Below, piece after piece: positions 14,771 through 23,959 of a DNA stretch of 64,000 bases. The translations under genes were made by a program, and so were the position numbers. The stretch is from Faucicola sp048551375. Lineage in GTDB: Bacteria > Pseudomonadota > Gammaproteobacteria > Pseudomonadales > Moraxellaceae. The DNA is taken from contig NZ_JBLYZJ010000005.1 of the NCBI RefSeq assembly GCF_048551375.1, forward strand, positions 119,549 through 183,548, read 5' to 3'. Position 1 is the stretch's first letter. Every line of letters starts with the position of its first letter. The notes under the pieces are model-generated. The model worked only from the letters and a program-made list of their open reading frames with translations, did no database searches and was not told where the DNA came from.

Positions 14771-15379
14771 TTATAGCGTCATACCACCAAACGACATGAA
14801 GCCTAAAGCCATCAGTCCTGCGGTGATAAAAGTAATCGCCAACCCTCGAAGCGGTGCAGGCACGTCACTGTATTTTAATTTTTCACGAATACCTGCCATC
14901 GCTGTGATTGCCAATGCCCAACCCAAGCCTGAGCTAAAGCCATATACCAACGATTCACTAAAATTATAATCTCGCTCGACCATAAACAGCACCGCACCCA
15001 TAATGGCACAGTTGACCGTGATAAGGGGCAAGAAAATCCCCAACGCATTGTATAGACTGGGGACGAATTTATCCAAAAACATCTCTAAAATCTGCACCAC
15101 GGCGGCAATCAAAGCGATATAGCTCAAAAATCCCAAAAAGCTCAAGTCAGTATTGGGAAAACCTGCCCAAGCCAATGCCCCATCTTTGAGCAAGTATTGA
15201 TACAGCAAATTATTCAGTGGGACAGTAATCGCCATCACCACCACAACCGCAATACCCAAACCCATCGCCGTGGATACTTTTTTGGAAACCGCAATAAAGG
15301 TACACATACCAAAAAAGTATGCCAATGCCATATTTTGGATAAAGACAGAGGTGATAAATAAGTTAATATAATGTTCCAT
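14771..15379 (-). CDS. nqrE: Na+-NQR subunit E
   Basis: 202 residues with six membrane segments. The half-helix motif SVFIQNMALAYFFGMCTFIAVSKKV near the N-terminus contains the Cys (in GMCTF) that, with partners in NqrD, ligands the intramembrane iron centre; the second Cys-containing helix is ITVNCAIMGAVLFM. NqrE and NqrD are homologous inverted-topology subunits that form the electron and sodium path. 18 bases separate it from nqrD. Confidence 0.96.
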   Translation of the reverse strand: MEHYINLFITSVFIQNMALAYFFGMCTFIAVSKKVSTAMGLGIAVVVVMAITVPLNNLLYQYLLKDGALAWAGFPNTDLSFLGFLSYIALIAAVVQILEMFLDKFVPSLYNALGIFLPLITVNCAIMGAVLFMVERDYNFSESLVYGFSSGLGWALAITAMAGIREKLKYSDVPAPLRGLAITFITAGLMALGFMSFGGMTL

Positions 15380-15397
15380 GCTTGTGTCCTTATTTAC

Positions 15398-16096
15398 CTA
15401 TTTGCCTGTTTTGTCACGATGTGGGTCGTGGGCGGTATGCACCATGCGTTTGGATTGGGGTTTGATGACAAATTCAGCAGGCTCAATATGCTCAGGGCGT
15501 TTCATCCGCAATAAAGCAATGAACAACGCAATCACAAAGAATGCCGAAGGTGGCAATAGCAATAACCCATTTGGCACATACCAACCGCCATCGGTGACTT
15601 TTTGCAAAATTTGAATGTCAAACAGCGAACCATTACCAAATAACTCACGGATAATCGCCACCAACACCAACATCAACGAATAGCCCAAACCATTGCCCAA
15701 ACCATCCAAAAAGCTCGGCACTGGCGGATTGCTCATGGCAAACGCTTCGGCACGCCCCATCACGATACAGTTGGTAATAATCAAGCCGATAAACACCGAC
15801 AGCGACTTACTCACATCATACACCACGGCTTTTAGCACTTGGTCAACCACAATCACCAACGAAGCAATCACCACCATTTGCACAATGATACGAATACTGG
15901 ACGGAATATGGTTGCGTAACATCGAGATAAAAAAGCTCGAAAATGCCGTCACCAAGGTCAGTGCAAGGCTCATTACCAACGCATTTTTGATGCTAATGGT
16001 CACCGCCAATGCCGAACAAATCCCCAACACTTGTACCGCAATGGGGTTGTTTTCGATAATGGGGGAAAATAGAATTTTTTTGATATCTGTTGCCAT
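15398..16096 (-). CDS. nqrD: Na+-NQR subunit D
   Basis: 232 residues, six membrane helices, starting MATDIKKILFSPIIENNPIAVQVLGICSALAVT. The conserved cysteines in GICSALA and IITNCIVMGRAEAFAM are the candidate iron ligands. The C-terminal tail (about 20 charged residues after the last helix, IEPAEFVIKPQSKRMVHTAH) is longer than in many homologues. Starts one base after the nqrC stop. Confidence 0.96.
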   Translation of the reverse strand: MATDIKKILFSPIIENNPIAVQVLGICSALAVTISIKNALVMSLALTLVTAFSSFFISMLRNHIPSSIRIIVQMVVIASLVIVVDQVLKAVVYDVSKSLSVFIGLIITNCIVMGRAEAFAMSNPPVPSFLDGLGNGLGYSLMLVLVAIIRELFGNGSLFDIQILQKVTDGGWYVPNGLLLLPPSAFFVIALFIALLRMKRPEHIEPAEFVIKPQSKRMVHTAHDPHRDKTGK

Positions 16097-16097
16097 C

Positions 16098-16919
16098 TTA
16101 GCCCGCCTTCGCTGTGCGTAGATTGTCTAAAAAGGGTTTGTAGCCTCGCTCACCCAGCCAAAACTGAATCATATTATTCACCCCTGCACTGGTGATGGTC
16201 GCCCCTGTCACCCCATCCACATAGTTGGGATTGGGTTTGGGTGAACCTGACTTGACCACACCTGTGATGATTTTGCCTGTGTTATCATAGGCTTGCTTGC
16301 CTGCCCACTGGCTTCGCCACTTGGTTTCTTCAATCAACGCACCCAAACCGGGGGTTTCTTTATGCTGATAAAAACTAATCCCTTCAACGGTGTTAATGTC
16401 AGCTTTCAGGGTGATAAAACCATAAATTTGCCCCCATAGCCCATAGCCATTGATGGGTAGCACCACGTTTTTGATGCTTCCTGTAGGGTCTTTGATAAGA
16501 TATACTTTGGCAAATTTTGGGGTAGCACCGACACGAGCAGGGTCATCCTCACCCACATCATCGCTCAATTTTGGGTCTTTAACCGCTTCAATGGCATCAT
16601 ACGCATTGACATCGGTGATGCCCACGGCCTTGAGGCTTTGCTCATCGGCAAACTTGCCTTGTTTTAAATCCACCAGTCGCACTTCGACATTTTTGAATAA
16701 TTGCTGTGCGTCTGCGTTGGTTTGTTTGGCAGGGTCAAACAAATTGGCAGCCATCAAGATGTTTTTATTGCGGTCAATCTCGATGTTTTGTTGTTGTTTG
16801 GGTTGCATACTAATGGCAGCCACCGACACCATCACCGAACACACCAAACACAATATCAGTGCCACGGTCAGCGTGCGTAGATTGCTGTCTTTCGCCTTGG
16901 ATGTTTTAGCCTCTGACAT
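16098..16919 (-). CDS. nqrC: Na+-NQR subunit C, covalent FMN carrier
   Basis: An earlier in-frame start at 16988 exists, but the ATG at 16919 (MSEAKTSKAKDSNLRTLTVA) has GGAG 8 bases upstream and fits the family, giving 273 residues and a 14-base overlap with nqrB. One N-terminal membrane helix anchors a periplasmic domain. DGVTGATITSAGVNNM near residue 238 is the ApbE flavinylation motif (S/T-GAT-x-T-S), so FMN is expected on the second Thr. Part of the nqr operon. Confidence 0.96.
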   Translation of the reverse strand: MSEAKTSKAKDSNLRTLTVALILCLVCSVMVSVAAISMQPKQQQNIEIDRNKNILMAANLFDPAKQTNADAQQLFKNVEVRLVDLKQGKFADEQSLKAVGITDVNAYDAIEAVKDPKLSDDVGEDDPARVGATPKFAKVYLIKDPTGSIKNVVLPINGYGLWGQIYGFITLKADINTVEGISFYQHKETPGLGALIEETKWRSQWAGKQAYDNTGKIITGVVKSGSPKPNPNYVDGVTGATITSAGVNNMIQFWLGERGYKPFLDNLRTAKAG

Positions 16920-18123
16920 AACGTTTTCTCCGCTTGATATTGGCTTGGGTGACAAAATAATCAAACAAGGGGGCAAATAAATTGGCAAATAAAATCGCTA
17001 GCATGATGCCCTCTGGAAAGGCAGGGTTAAACACACGAATGATGACCGTCATCACCCCAATCAATATCCCATACCACCAGCGTCCGACATTGGTCATGGC
17101 GGCAGACACAGGGTCAGTCGCCATAAATACCAAGCCAAACATCAAGCCACCTAGCACAAAATGCCACCAAAACGGCATTTGGTGCAACGCATTCGCAGGA
17201 TTGCCAAATATATTAAACAATAAACTGGTAACGACTACCCCAATCGCCACGCCCAGCATAATTCGCCAAGATGCGATTTTTGTCCACAACAGACCAACTG
17301 CCCCTAGCAAAATCGCCAGTTTTGACACCTCACCCACACTGCCCTGCATATTGCCAAAAAACGCATCCCACCAACTCAGACCTTGACCATAAGCGTCTTT
17401 AAAGCCATCAACGGTCGCTCCAACGGCGGCTTGCCCCAATGGGGTCGCCCCAGAAAAGCCATCAACCGCTGTCCATATCGTATCGCCAGAAATATACGCA
17501 GGATAGGCAAAGTATAAAAACGCTCGCCCTGCCAAGGCAGGATTAAGGAAGTTTTTACCTGTACCGCCAAACACTTCTTTGGCAACCACCACACCAAACG
17601 TGATACCGAGTGCCACTTGCCATAACGGAATATTCGGTGGCAAAGTTAAGGCAAATAAAATTGACGTGACAAAAAAGCCTTCATTGACCTCATGTTTGCG
17701 ATAAATGGCAAATAAAATTTCCCAAAAAATCCCCACCACAAAGGTCACAATATAAATCGGCAAAAACTGCATCGCCCCATACACAAAAGCCGACCAAAAG
17801 CTATCGGCTTGATACCCCACCAAATCGGTAATGACCGTCCGCCAACCAGTCGGCTGTAAGCCTTTGAGTGCAATCGCTTGCAGGGCTTGATGCCCCACAT
17901 TATACATCCCCCAAAACATCGCAGGCATCACACACAGCCAAACGGTAATCATCACTCGCTTGAGGTCAATACCGTCACGAACGTGGGACGCATGATAAGT
18001 GGTGGTATTCGGCTGACGAAAAAACGTGTCAAACATCTCATACACGGCAAAAAACTTTTGGTATTTACCACCGTGCGTAAAATGCGGTTCAGCCTTATCA
18101 AATAAATCATGGATAAACTTCAC
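16906..18123 (-). CDS. nqrB: Na+-NQR subunit B
   Basis: 405 residues, starting at GTG 18123 (KFIHDLFDKAEPHF) with a strong GGAGGGG upstream and only 3 bases after nqrA. Many membrane helices; the ApbE flavinylation motif DGFSGATPLG is near residue 226, where the Thr carries covalent FMN. NqrB also binds riboflavin and ubiquinone and is the main sodium-translocating subunit. Confidence 0.96.
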   Translation of the reverse strand: MKFIHDLFDKAEPHFTHGGKYQKFFAVYEMFDTFFRQPNTTTYHASHVRDGIDLKRVMITVWLCVMPAMFWGMYNVGHQALQAIALKGLQPTGWRTVITDLVGYQADSFWSAFVYGAMQFLPIYIVTFVVGIFWEILFAIYRKHEVNEGFFVTSILFALTLPPNIPLWQVALGITFGVVVAKEVFGGTGKNFLNPALAGRAFLYFAYPAYISGDTIWTAVDGFSGATPLGQAAVGATVDGFKDAYGQGLSWWDAFFGNMQGSVGEVSKLAILLGAVGLLWTKIASWRIMLGVAIGVVVTSLLFNIFGNPANALHQMPFWWHFVLGGLMFGLVFMATDPVSAAMTNVGRWWYGILIGVMTVIIRVFNPAFPEGIMLAILFANLFAPLFDYFVTQANIKRRKRYVRG

Positions 18124-18126
18124 GCT

Positions 18127-19479
18127 TTACCCCTCCATCTCAATGCGGTGTAAATTGTCTCGTAAAATATCACCATACTCATATTTACCCGAACAAACAA
18201 AAGTACATAATGCCAAATCTTCTTCATCCAGCTCCAATGCACCCAAATCTTCTGCCACCAAAATATCTTCGACAATCAAGGCTCGTAACAACTGGGTCGC
18301 CAAAATATCCAACGGCATCACCGCCTCGTAGCTTCCAGTCGGCACCATCGCACGAGGTGAGCCGTTATTACTGGTGGTCATGGCAAATTTTTTGCCCTTA
18401 AAAAATTGTGAAATATAAATCGGCATTTGTGAAAAGCGATTTGCCCCTAGGCTAAAAAAGTGCATTGCAGGGCGTTCATGCCCCTCGGCAAGCACCGACA
18501 CTTGGTGATGAAACCGCCCCAAATAGCCCATATTATCAATGGCTTGACGACCCGACAACACCGAGCCAGAGATCACACGGTTGTCGCCTGCCTTTAATTC
18601 ACCTTGGGTCAATGCCAACAAATCCGCCCCACGCTCCGTCACCATCAAGCGAGGATTTGTCACTTGAGGCCCTGCCAACGCAATCAGACGCACATTGTAC
18701 AGCTCGCCTGTGGTAAATAATTTGCCAATCGCTATCACATCTTGATAACCAATCGTCCACACCGTCACCCCACGCCCCACAGGGTTTAAAAAGTGAATAT
18801 GCGTACCTGCTAGCCCTGCTGGGTGCTTACCTGCAAACGCATGATAACGAATATTCGTGGACTGCAAGGCGTTGGTTTGCACCGCTTGACTGGCTTTGGC
18901 ATCATGGCAAACAAACAAAGTTGGGGCAAGCTTTGACAACACTGCCAACCCATCATTAAACCCTTGCCAGTCTTCGCCAATCAATGCCATTGGGTCAAAC
19001 GCCAACGGATTGGTGTCCATCATATTGACAAAAATCGCTTTTGGCTCACTGTCCACAGCAGGGGTACGGCTAAATGGGCGAGTGCGAAATGCCGTCCATT
19101 CCCCCGATTCTACCAACTGCTTGACCACAGTATCACGAGGCAAATTGAGCAAATCTTGTGACGCATACTGGCGAAAGCGGATTGGCTCAATGCCGTTATC
19201 TATCTCGATGACAAGGCTTTCAAACACACGGCGTTCGCCTCGATTGATTGCCACGACTTTACCTGAAGCAGGGGCGGTAAATATCACGCCTTCTCGTTTT
19301 TTATCGGTAAACAACGGCTGACCTTTTGCCACCGTATCGCCCACTTGTACGAGCATACTCGGCTTCATACCAATATAGTCTGCACCGAGCAACGCCACTT
19401 GCTTGGGCATGAATTGTCCAATCTCTCGTGTCGGACTGCCTGCGATTGGCACATCCAAGCCCTTTTTAATCTCAATCAT
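18127..19479 (-). CDS. nqrA: Na+-NQR subunit A
   Basis: The ATG at 19479 (MIEIKKGLDVPIAG) with GGATAT upstream is chosen over an in-frame TTG six bases earlier; 450 residues. Soluble subunit on the cytosolic side that contacts NqrB and quinone. Typical motifs are GADYIGMKPSMLVQVGDTVAKG and ARGEVVAINRGERR-like KVVAINRGERRVF near the N-terminus. First gene of nqrABCDEF; the preceding 116 bases separate it from nhaD and should hold a promoter. Confidence 0.96.
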   Translation of the reverse strand: MIEIKKGLDVPIAGSPTREIGQFMPKQVALLGADYIGMKPSMLVQVGDTVAKGQPLFTDKKREGVIFTAPASGKVVAINRGERRVFESLVIEIDNGIEPIRFRQYASQDLLNLPRDTVVKQLVESGEWTAFRTRPFSRTPAVDSEPKAIFVNMMDTNPLAFDPMALIGEDWQGFNDGLAVLSKLAPTLFVCHDAKASQAVQTNALQSTNIRYHAFAGKHPAGLAGTHIHFLNPVGRGVTVWTIGYQDVIAIGKLFTTGELYNVRLIALAGPQVTNPRLMVTERGADLLALTQGELKAGDNRVISGSVLSGRQAIDNMGYLGRFHHQVSVLAEGHERPAMHFFSLGANRFSQMPIYISQFFKGKKFAMTTSNNGSPRAMVPTGSYEAVMPLDILATQLLRALIVEDILVAEDLGALELDEEDLALCTFVCSGKYEYGDILRDNLHRIEMEG

Positions 19480-19595
19480 AGCCAATATCCGTGTATCATT
19501 TTGCCATCATCTTTTAAATTAGGAATTACATAAATTTTAAACAATAGATTAACATATCTACTAGATTATTTCAGCCCTTGATACTGAATGTAACA

Positions 19596-21059
19596 TTATG
19601 ATGCTACAAATATTTCAACCAATACATACACCCCAGCCCCTGCCAAATACCCTGACAACGCTAGCCAAGTAATGCGTTTGACATACCACATAAAGGGGAT
19701 TTTTTCCATGCCCATCGCCGCCACGCCTGCCGCCGAGCCGATAATCAAACAGCTACCGCCAGTCCCTGCACAGTACGCCAAAAACTCCCAAAATAGCCCA
19801 TTTTGACGGAAAAACTCAAGGCGTGTTACCTCAGTTGCTGTGGCTTGGGCGATACTGGCATCGGTCGCTAGTGGATACATATTCATCGCCCCTGCCACCA
19901 ACGGCACGTTATCCACGATAGAGGATAATAGCCCAATCACCACATTAATCACATACACATTACCAAAACGGCTATCCAACCAATGAGCCACATCGTTCAA
20001 CACACCGCCAGTCGCCAATGCCGACACCGCCAACAAAATCCCCAAGAAAAACAAAATGCTCGGCATATCAATACGACTTAACACCCCTTCAACACCAATA
20101 CGCTCACGAATATAATCGTCTTGATGACGGTGCATCAGCTCCGTCACCATCCACAACACCGCCACGCCAAACAACACCCCAATATACGGCGGTAAATGCG
20201 TCAGCGTCTTAAAAATCGGCACAAATGCCAACGCCCCAAGCCCCAACGCCAACACCGTAATACGCTTACGAGAGCTGATTTCTTGCTGTGCGGTGGCTTT
20301 GACGGTGGCTCGAAGCTGGTCGATACGTTCCGCCAATGGCAATGCCAAATCCTCACGCTCACTGGTCGCCATCGACTGCATCAAACTGGGGGTGGTCACG
20401 GTTTGCCCTTTTAACTGCATACTCACCAACACCAACGGTACAAGCGTACATACGATACTTGGCAAAAATACATTCAATATAATCCCTGTCGCCGTAATCT
20501 GTTCGCCAATCCACAGCATGGTGGTGGTCACATCGCCCACAGGCGACCATGCCCCACCTGCATTGGCACTAATCACAATCAACCCTGCGAAATACCACCG
20601 CATTTTTTGATCCGCAATCAGCTTCGACACCAACGACACCATCACAATGGTGGTGGTCAAATTATCCAATAATGCCGACAAGAAAAACGTCAACAAAGTG
20701 ATAATCCACAGCAACTTCGTGGCATTTTGGGTGGTAATGCGGTCAGTAATCACACGAAAGCCATCATGGGCATCGACCAATTCCACAATCGTCATCGCCC
20801 CCATCAAAAAGAACAGGATTTCGGCAATTTCTGCCAAATGCTCACGCAACTGCTCACCCACAAAATGCACGCCCTCGCCATGCCCAGTCGCCAAACCATG
20901 CACGCCCAACTGGTCAATACCAAACGTCAACAGCACCCACAGCACAATCGCTGTCAACAACGCACTGGCAGCCTTATTTACATGAATTTGGTGTTCAAAG
21001 GCAATCGCCAAATACCCCACCACAAACACCAACGCAATCATCACATACCAAGACATCAT
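19596..21059 (-). CDS. nhaD: Sodium:proton antiporter NhaD
   Basis: The frame is open to 21107, but AAGGAAAA precedes the double ATG at 21059/21056 (MMSWYVMIALVFVVGYLAIAFEHQ), giving about 487 residues, usual for NhaD. Around 12 hydrophobic segments. Family signatures are EILFFLMGAMTIVELVDAHDGF, SALLDNLTTTIVMVSL, VISANAGGAWSPVGDVTTTMLW and IVDNVPLVAGAMNM. NhaD exchanges cytosolic Na+ for H+. It sits directly upstream of nqrA on the same strand, so sodium export by antiport and by respiratory pump are neighbours. Confidence 0.93.
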   Translation of the reverse strand: MMSWYVMIALVFVVGYLAIAFEHQIHVNKAASALLTAIVLWVLLTFGIDQLGVHGLATGHGEGVHFVGEQLREHLAEIAEILFFLMGAMTIVELVDAHDGFRVITDRITTQNATKLLWIITLLTFFLSALLDNLTTTIVMVSLVSKLIADQKMRWYFAGLIVISANAGGAWSPVGDVTTTMLWIGEQITATGIILNVFLPSIVCTLVPLVLVSMQLKGQTVTTPSLMQSMATSEREDLALPLAERIDQLRATVKATAQQEISSRKRITVLALGLGALAFVPIFKTLTHLPPYIGVLFGVAVLWMVTELMHRHQDDYIRERIGVEGVLSRIDMPSILFFLGILLAVSALATGGVLNDVAHWLDSRFGNVYVINVVIGLLSSIVDNVPLVAGAMNMYPLATDASIAQATATEVTRLEFFRQNGLFWEFLAYCAGTGGSCLIIGSAAGVAAMGMEKIPFMWYVKRITWLALSGYLAGAGVYVLVEIFVAS

Positions 21060-21126
21060 CTTTTCCTTACTCGCCAAAACCGCACGGATATTGCTGTGAA
21101 TCCGCAACTGCTGGTATTCATGTTAA

Positions 21127-21262
21127 TAGGGTTTACGCAAATTTTAATTTATCTTGCTCAATAAAGGCACTAGACCCCTGCCTACGCAGGGGTGACATTA
21201 ATCTTAATAACTTCGTCATTCCTGCGAATGCAGGAATCCAGCGTCTTTTGCGTAAATCCTAG
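21127..21262. repeat. MITE-like repeat (GGACTTACGC family), copy 1
   Basis: The terminal inverted ends GGGTTTACGCAAA and TTTGCGTAAATCC enclose two inner hairpins (GACCCCTGC...GCAGGGGTGAC and TCATTCCTGC...GCAGGAATCC). TA flanks both ends. It fills most of the 304 bases between nhaD and hisA, which otherwise contain the divergent promoters. Further copies: 22167-22300, 42258-42394 and 50699-50833. Confidence 0.85.
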
Positions 21263-21363
21263 TTAAAAAAATTCACCAAACCGATTATTATACGGTAAAA
21301 TTAACCATTCGTTGTAAAAAACCACTTTACCGCCCAACTTCAAGGAACGTCCAAGGAAATCCC

Positions 21364-22140
21364 ATGACTCAGCCCACTTCCAATGTGAACTCAACAACGC
21401 CTAACGCAAAATCCACCTTAATTCTGCCTGCCATCGACCTTAAAGACGGCAAATGCGTCCGCCTAAAACAAGGACGTATGGAAGATGACACCGTCTTTAG
21501 TGACGACCCTGTCGCTATGGCAAGCCGTTGGGTCAATGAAGGAGCAAGACGCTTGCATTTGGTGGATTTAAATGGGGCATTTGATGGCGTACCTGTGCAT
21601 AAAGACGTGGTCACCGCTATCGCTAAAGCCCACCCTACCCTACCGATTCAGCTAGGTGGCGGTGTGCGTAGCCTTAGCACCATTGAGCATTATCTGGACG
21701 CAGGGCTGACCTATATCATCATCGGCACAAAGGCGGTAGAAAACCCAGAGTTTGTCGAAGAAGCTTGCCAAAAATTTGCAGGGCATATCATTGTTGGTAT
21801 TGATGCCAAAGACGGTATGGTAGCGACCCACGGTTGGGCGAATGTCACCGATGTCAAAGCGGTGGATTTAGCCAAACGCTTCGCTGATGCAGGGGTGTCC
21901 TCGATTGTTTATACCGATATCGCTCGTGATGGCATGATGCAAGGCGTGAATGTCGAACAAACCGTGAATCTTGCCAAAGAGGGCGGTATTCCTGTGATTG
22001 CATCTGGTGGCGTGACCGATTTGCGAGATATTGAAAACTTAAAACCTTATAGCGAGTATCTTGAGGGCATTATTACAGGGCGTGCGATTTATGAGGCAAC
22101 GCTGGATATTGCTAAAGCACAGGCGTTATTAGATAGCTAA
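21364..22140 (+). CDS. hisA: Phosphoribosylformimino-5-aminoimidazole carboxamide ribotide isomerase
   Basis: 258 residues, a (beta/alpha)8 barrel of histidine synthesis step 4. LPAIDLKDGKCVRLKQG (about residues 20-36) carries the first catalytic Asp, and VYTDIARDGMMQGVNVE (about 180-196) carries the second. Phosphate-binding motifs IQLGGGVRS and VIASGGVTDLRD are present. The N-terminus has about 17 extra residues rich in Thr, Asn and Ser before the barrel. AAGGAAAT precedes the ATG. No other his genes are nearby. Confidence 0.95.
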   Translation: MTQPTSNVNSTTPNAKSTLILPAIDLKDGKCVRLKQGRMEDDTVFSDDPVAMASRWVNEGARRLHLVDLNGAFDGVPVHKDVVTAIAKAHPTLPIQLGGGVRSLSTIEHYLDAGLTYIIIGTKAVENPEFVEEACQKFAGHIIVGIDAKDGMVATHGWANVTDVKAVDLAKRFADAGVSSIVYTDIARDGMMQGVNVEQTVNLAKEGGIPVIASGGVTDLRDIENLKPYSEYLEGIITGRAIYEATLDIAKAQALLDS

Positions 22141-22166
22141 TAATGACAAACTAATTTTTCAACAAT

Positions 22167-22300
22167 AGGACTTACGCAAAAGACACTGGATTCCCACATT
22201 CGTGGGAATGACGGCTCTTTTTATATTTCGTCACCCCTGCGAATGCAGGGGTCTAGCGTCTTTATTTAGCAAGATACATTCAAAATTTGCGTAAGTCCTA
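22167..22300. repeat. MITE-like repeat (GGACTTACGC family), copy 2
   Basis: The ends GGACTTACGCAAAAGACAC and AATTTGCGTAAGTCC are inverted and flanked on both sides by TA. It carries the same two inner hairpins as the other copies, in inverse orientation to copies 1 and 3. It lies between hisA and glmU. Confidence 0.88.
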
Positions 22301-22352
22301 AACAAAATTTATGTTAAAATATCTAGGATAAATAATTAAAAAAGGCACTCTT

Positions 22353-23708
22353 ATGACACTCACCACCATCATCATGGCAGCAGGCAAAGGCACACGCATG
22401 AAATCCACCAAGCCTAAGGTATTACAACCTTTGGCAGGTAAGCCATTGCTACAGCACGTTTTAGCCACCGCCAAAAAAATCAACAGCCAAAAAAACATCA
22501 TCGTGTATGGCTTTGAGGGTGAGCAAGTCAAGAATGCCTTTTCGCAAGAAGACATTGACTGGGTCGAGCAAGCCGAACAACTTGGCACAGGTCATGCCGT
22601 GCAGATGGCATTGCCTGTGTTACCTACAACAGGTAAAAGCTTGATTTTATCAGGCGATGTCCCTTTGATTGGAGCGGATACGCTCGAAAAACTCACCACT
22701 GCCGACAGCCCATTTGCCATGCTGACCATGAACCTTGCTAATCCATTTGGGCTGGGTCGTATTATCCGTACAGATGGTAAAGTGGTAGCGATTGTCGAAG
22801 AAAAAGATGCCACCGATACCCAAAAACAAATCAGCGAAATCAACAGCGGTGTGTACTGCGTTGCCAATGAAATTTTGCATAAATATCTTAATAATTTAAC
22901 CAACGACAACGCTCAAGGCGAGTATTACCTGACCGATATCGTCAAAATGGCGGTCGATGACGGCATTGAAATCGCCACCGTATCACCGCAATTTCAGTTT
23001 GAAATCGAGGGCGTAAACGACCGTATTCAGCTAGCCAATTTGGAACGCACTTGGCAAACCCACCAAGCCAATGAGTTGATGAAACAAGGCGTGCATCTCA
23101 TTGACCCTAGCCGTTTTGATTTACGTGGCTCGCTCACCGTTGGTAAAGATGTCGAGATTGATATCAACGTGATTATTGAGGGCGATTGTGAACTTGGCGA
23201 TAACGTCAAAATTGGGGCAGGTTGTATCATCAAAAACACTAAAATCGCAAGTCATACGGTGGTTCAGCCGTATAGCTTGTTTGACAATGCCGTGGTGGGT
23301 GAAAGCAACCAAATTGGACCTTTCTCACGTCTGCGACCCAATGCCGTGACTGCTGATGACGTGCATATCGGCAACTTTGTCGAACTCAAAAACACCCAAA
23401 TGGCACAAGGGGCAAAAGCCAATCATTTGACGTATTTAGGCGATAGCACAATCGGTGAGCGTACCAATATTGGGGCTGGCACGATTACTGCTAATTATGA
23501 TGGGGTGAATAAATTCAAAACCGTGATTGGCGATGATGTGCGAATTGGCTCAAATGCGGTGCTAGTCGCCCCTGTGACGATTGGTGATAAAGTGACGGTG
23601 GGGGCAGGCAGTACCATTACCAAGGATTGTGAGGCGGATAAATTGGTGGTCGCTCGTGGTAAACAAGTGGTGATTGATGGGTGGATAAGACCTGTTAAAA
23701 AGCCTTAG
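22353..23708 (+). CDS. glmU: Bifunctional UDP-N-acetylglucosamine pyrophosphorylase / glucosamine-1-phosphate acetyltransferase
   Basis: 451 residues. The N-terminal uridyltransferase has the loop AAGKGTRMKSTKPKVLQPLAGK (about 8-30) and LSGDVPLI; the C-terminal part is a left-handed beta-helix with hexapeptide repeats (IGPFSRLRP, NLTYLGDSTIGERTNIGAGTITANYDG). It makes UDP-GlcNAc for peptidoglycan and LOS from glucosamine-1-phosphate. glmS, which makes the precursor amino sugar, lies 2.2 kb downstream on the same strand, the two separated by the restriction-modification island. Confidence 0.97.
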   Translation: MTLTTIIMAAGKGTRMKSTKPKVLQPLAGKPLLQHVLATAKKINSQKNIIVYGFEGEQVKNAFSQEDIDWVEQAEQLGTGHAVQMALPVLPTTGKSLILSGDVPLIGADTLEKLTTADSPFAMLTMNLANPFGLGRIIRTDGKVVAIVEEKDATDTQKQISEINSGVYCVANEILHKYLNNLTNDNAQGEYYLTDIVKMAVDDGIEIATVSPQFQFEIEGVNDRIQLANLERTWQTHQANELMKQGVHLIDPSRFDLRGSLTVGKDVEIDINVIIEGDCELGDNVKIGAGCIIKNTKIASHTVVQPYSLFDNAVVGESNQIGPFSRLRPNAVTADDVHIGNFVELKNTQMAQGAKANHLTYLGDSTIGERTNIGAGTITANYDGVNKFKTVIGDDVRIGSNAVLVAPVTIGDKVTVGAGSTITKDCEADKLVVARGKQVVIDGWIRPVKKP

Positions 23709-23711
23709 CAA

Positions 23712-23740
23712 TTGACATCTTTTTAAATTCCAAATATAAT
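23712..23740 (+). promoter_or_regulatory. Perfect-consensus sigma-70 promoter of the restriction-modification island
   Basis: TTGACA (23712-23717), 17-base spacer, TATAAT (23735-23740), a full consensus match. It drives the RHH gene and the methyltransferase. An inverted repeat overlaps the end of the -10. Confidence 0.85.
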
Positions 23741-23762
23741 CCTAAAACAATCTTTTGGGATT
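23738..23762. promoter_or_regulatory. Candidate operator overlapping the promoter
   Basis: AATCCTAAAA and TTTTGGGATT form an inverted repeat (9 of 10 pairs) around CAATC, beginning at the -10 and covering the expected transcription start. A protein bound here would block the promoter. The small RHH protein encoded next is the obvious candidate. Confidence 0.5.
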
Positions 23763-23773
23763 AAATTAATACT

Positions 23774-23956
23774 ATGTCTAAAAAAATACAAGTTTCATTT
23801 TCTGATGCTCAAATAGCTACTTTAGAATATTTGAAAGGTGAGTTTGGGGATACAGATGCTGAGGTAGTAAGAAATATTGTCTTAGCTTGGTTAGCAGAAA
23901 AAAGTTTTATTACCACGATAGCTAAAAATAAGATCTTATTGCCACAGGAAAATTAA
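23774..23956 (+). CDS. Small ribbon-helix-helix-type protein, probable regulator of the R-M genes
   Basis: 60 residues. KKIQVSFSDAQIATLEYLKGEFGDTDAEVVRNIVLAWLAEK has the pattern of an RHH DNA-binding protein: a short beta strand (IQVSF), helix (DAQIATLEYLKGEFG), turn, helix (TDAEVVRNIVLAWLAE). It stops 3 bases before the methyltransferase start and is transcribed from a consensus promoter overlapped by an inverted repeat. Small proteins ahead of methyltransferases are often controllers, although classical C proteins are HTH, not RHH. Regulation of the operon is inferred from layout. Confidence 0.6.
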   Translation: MSKKIQVSFSDAQIATLEYLKGEFGDTDAEVVRNIVLAWLAEKSFITTIAKNKILLPQEN

Positions 23957-23959
23957 TTT

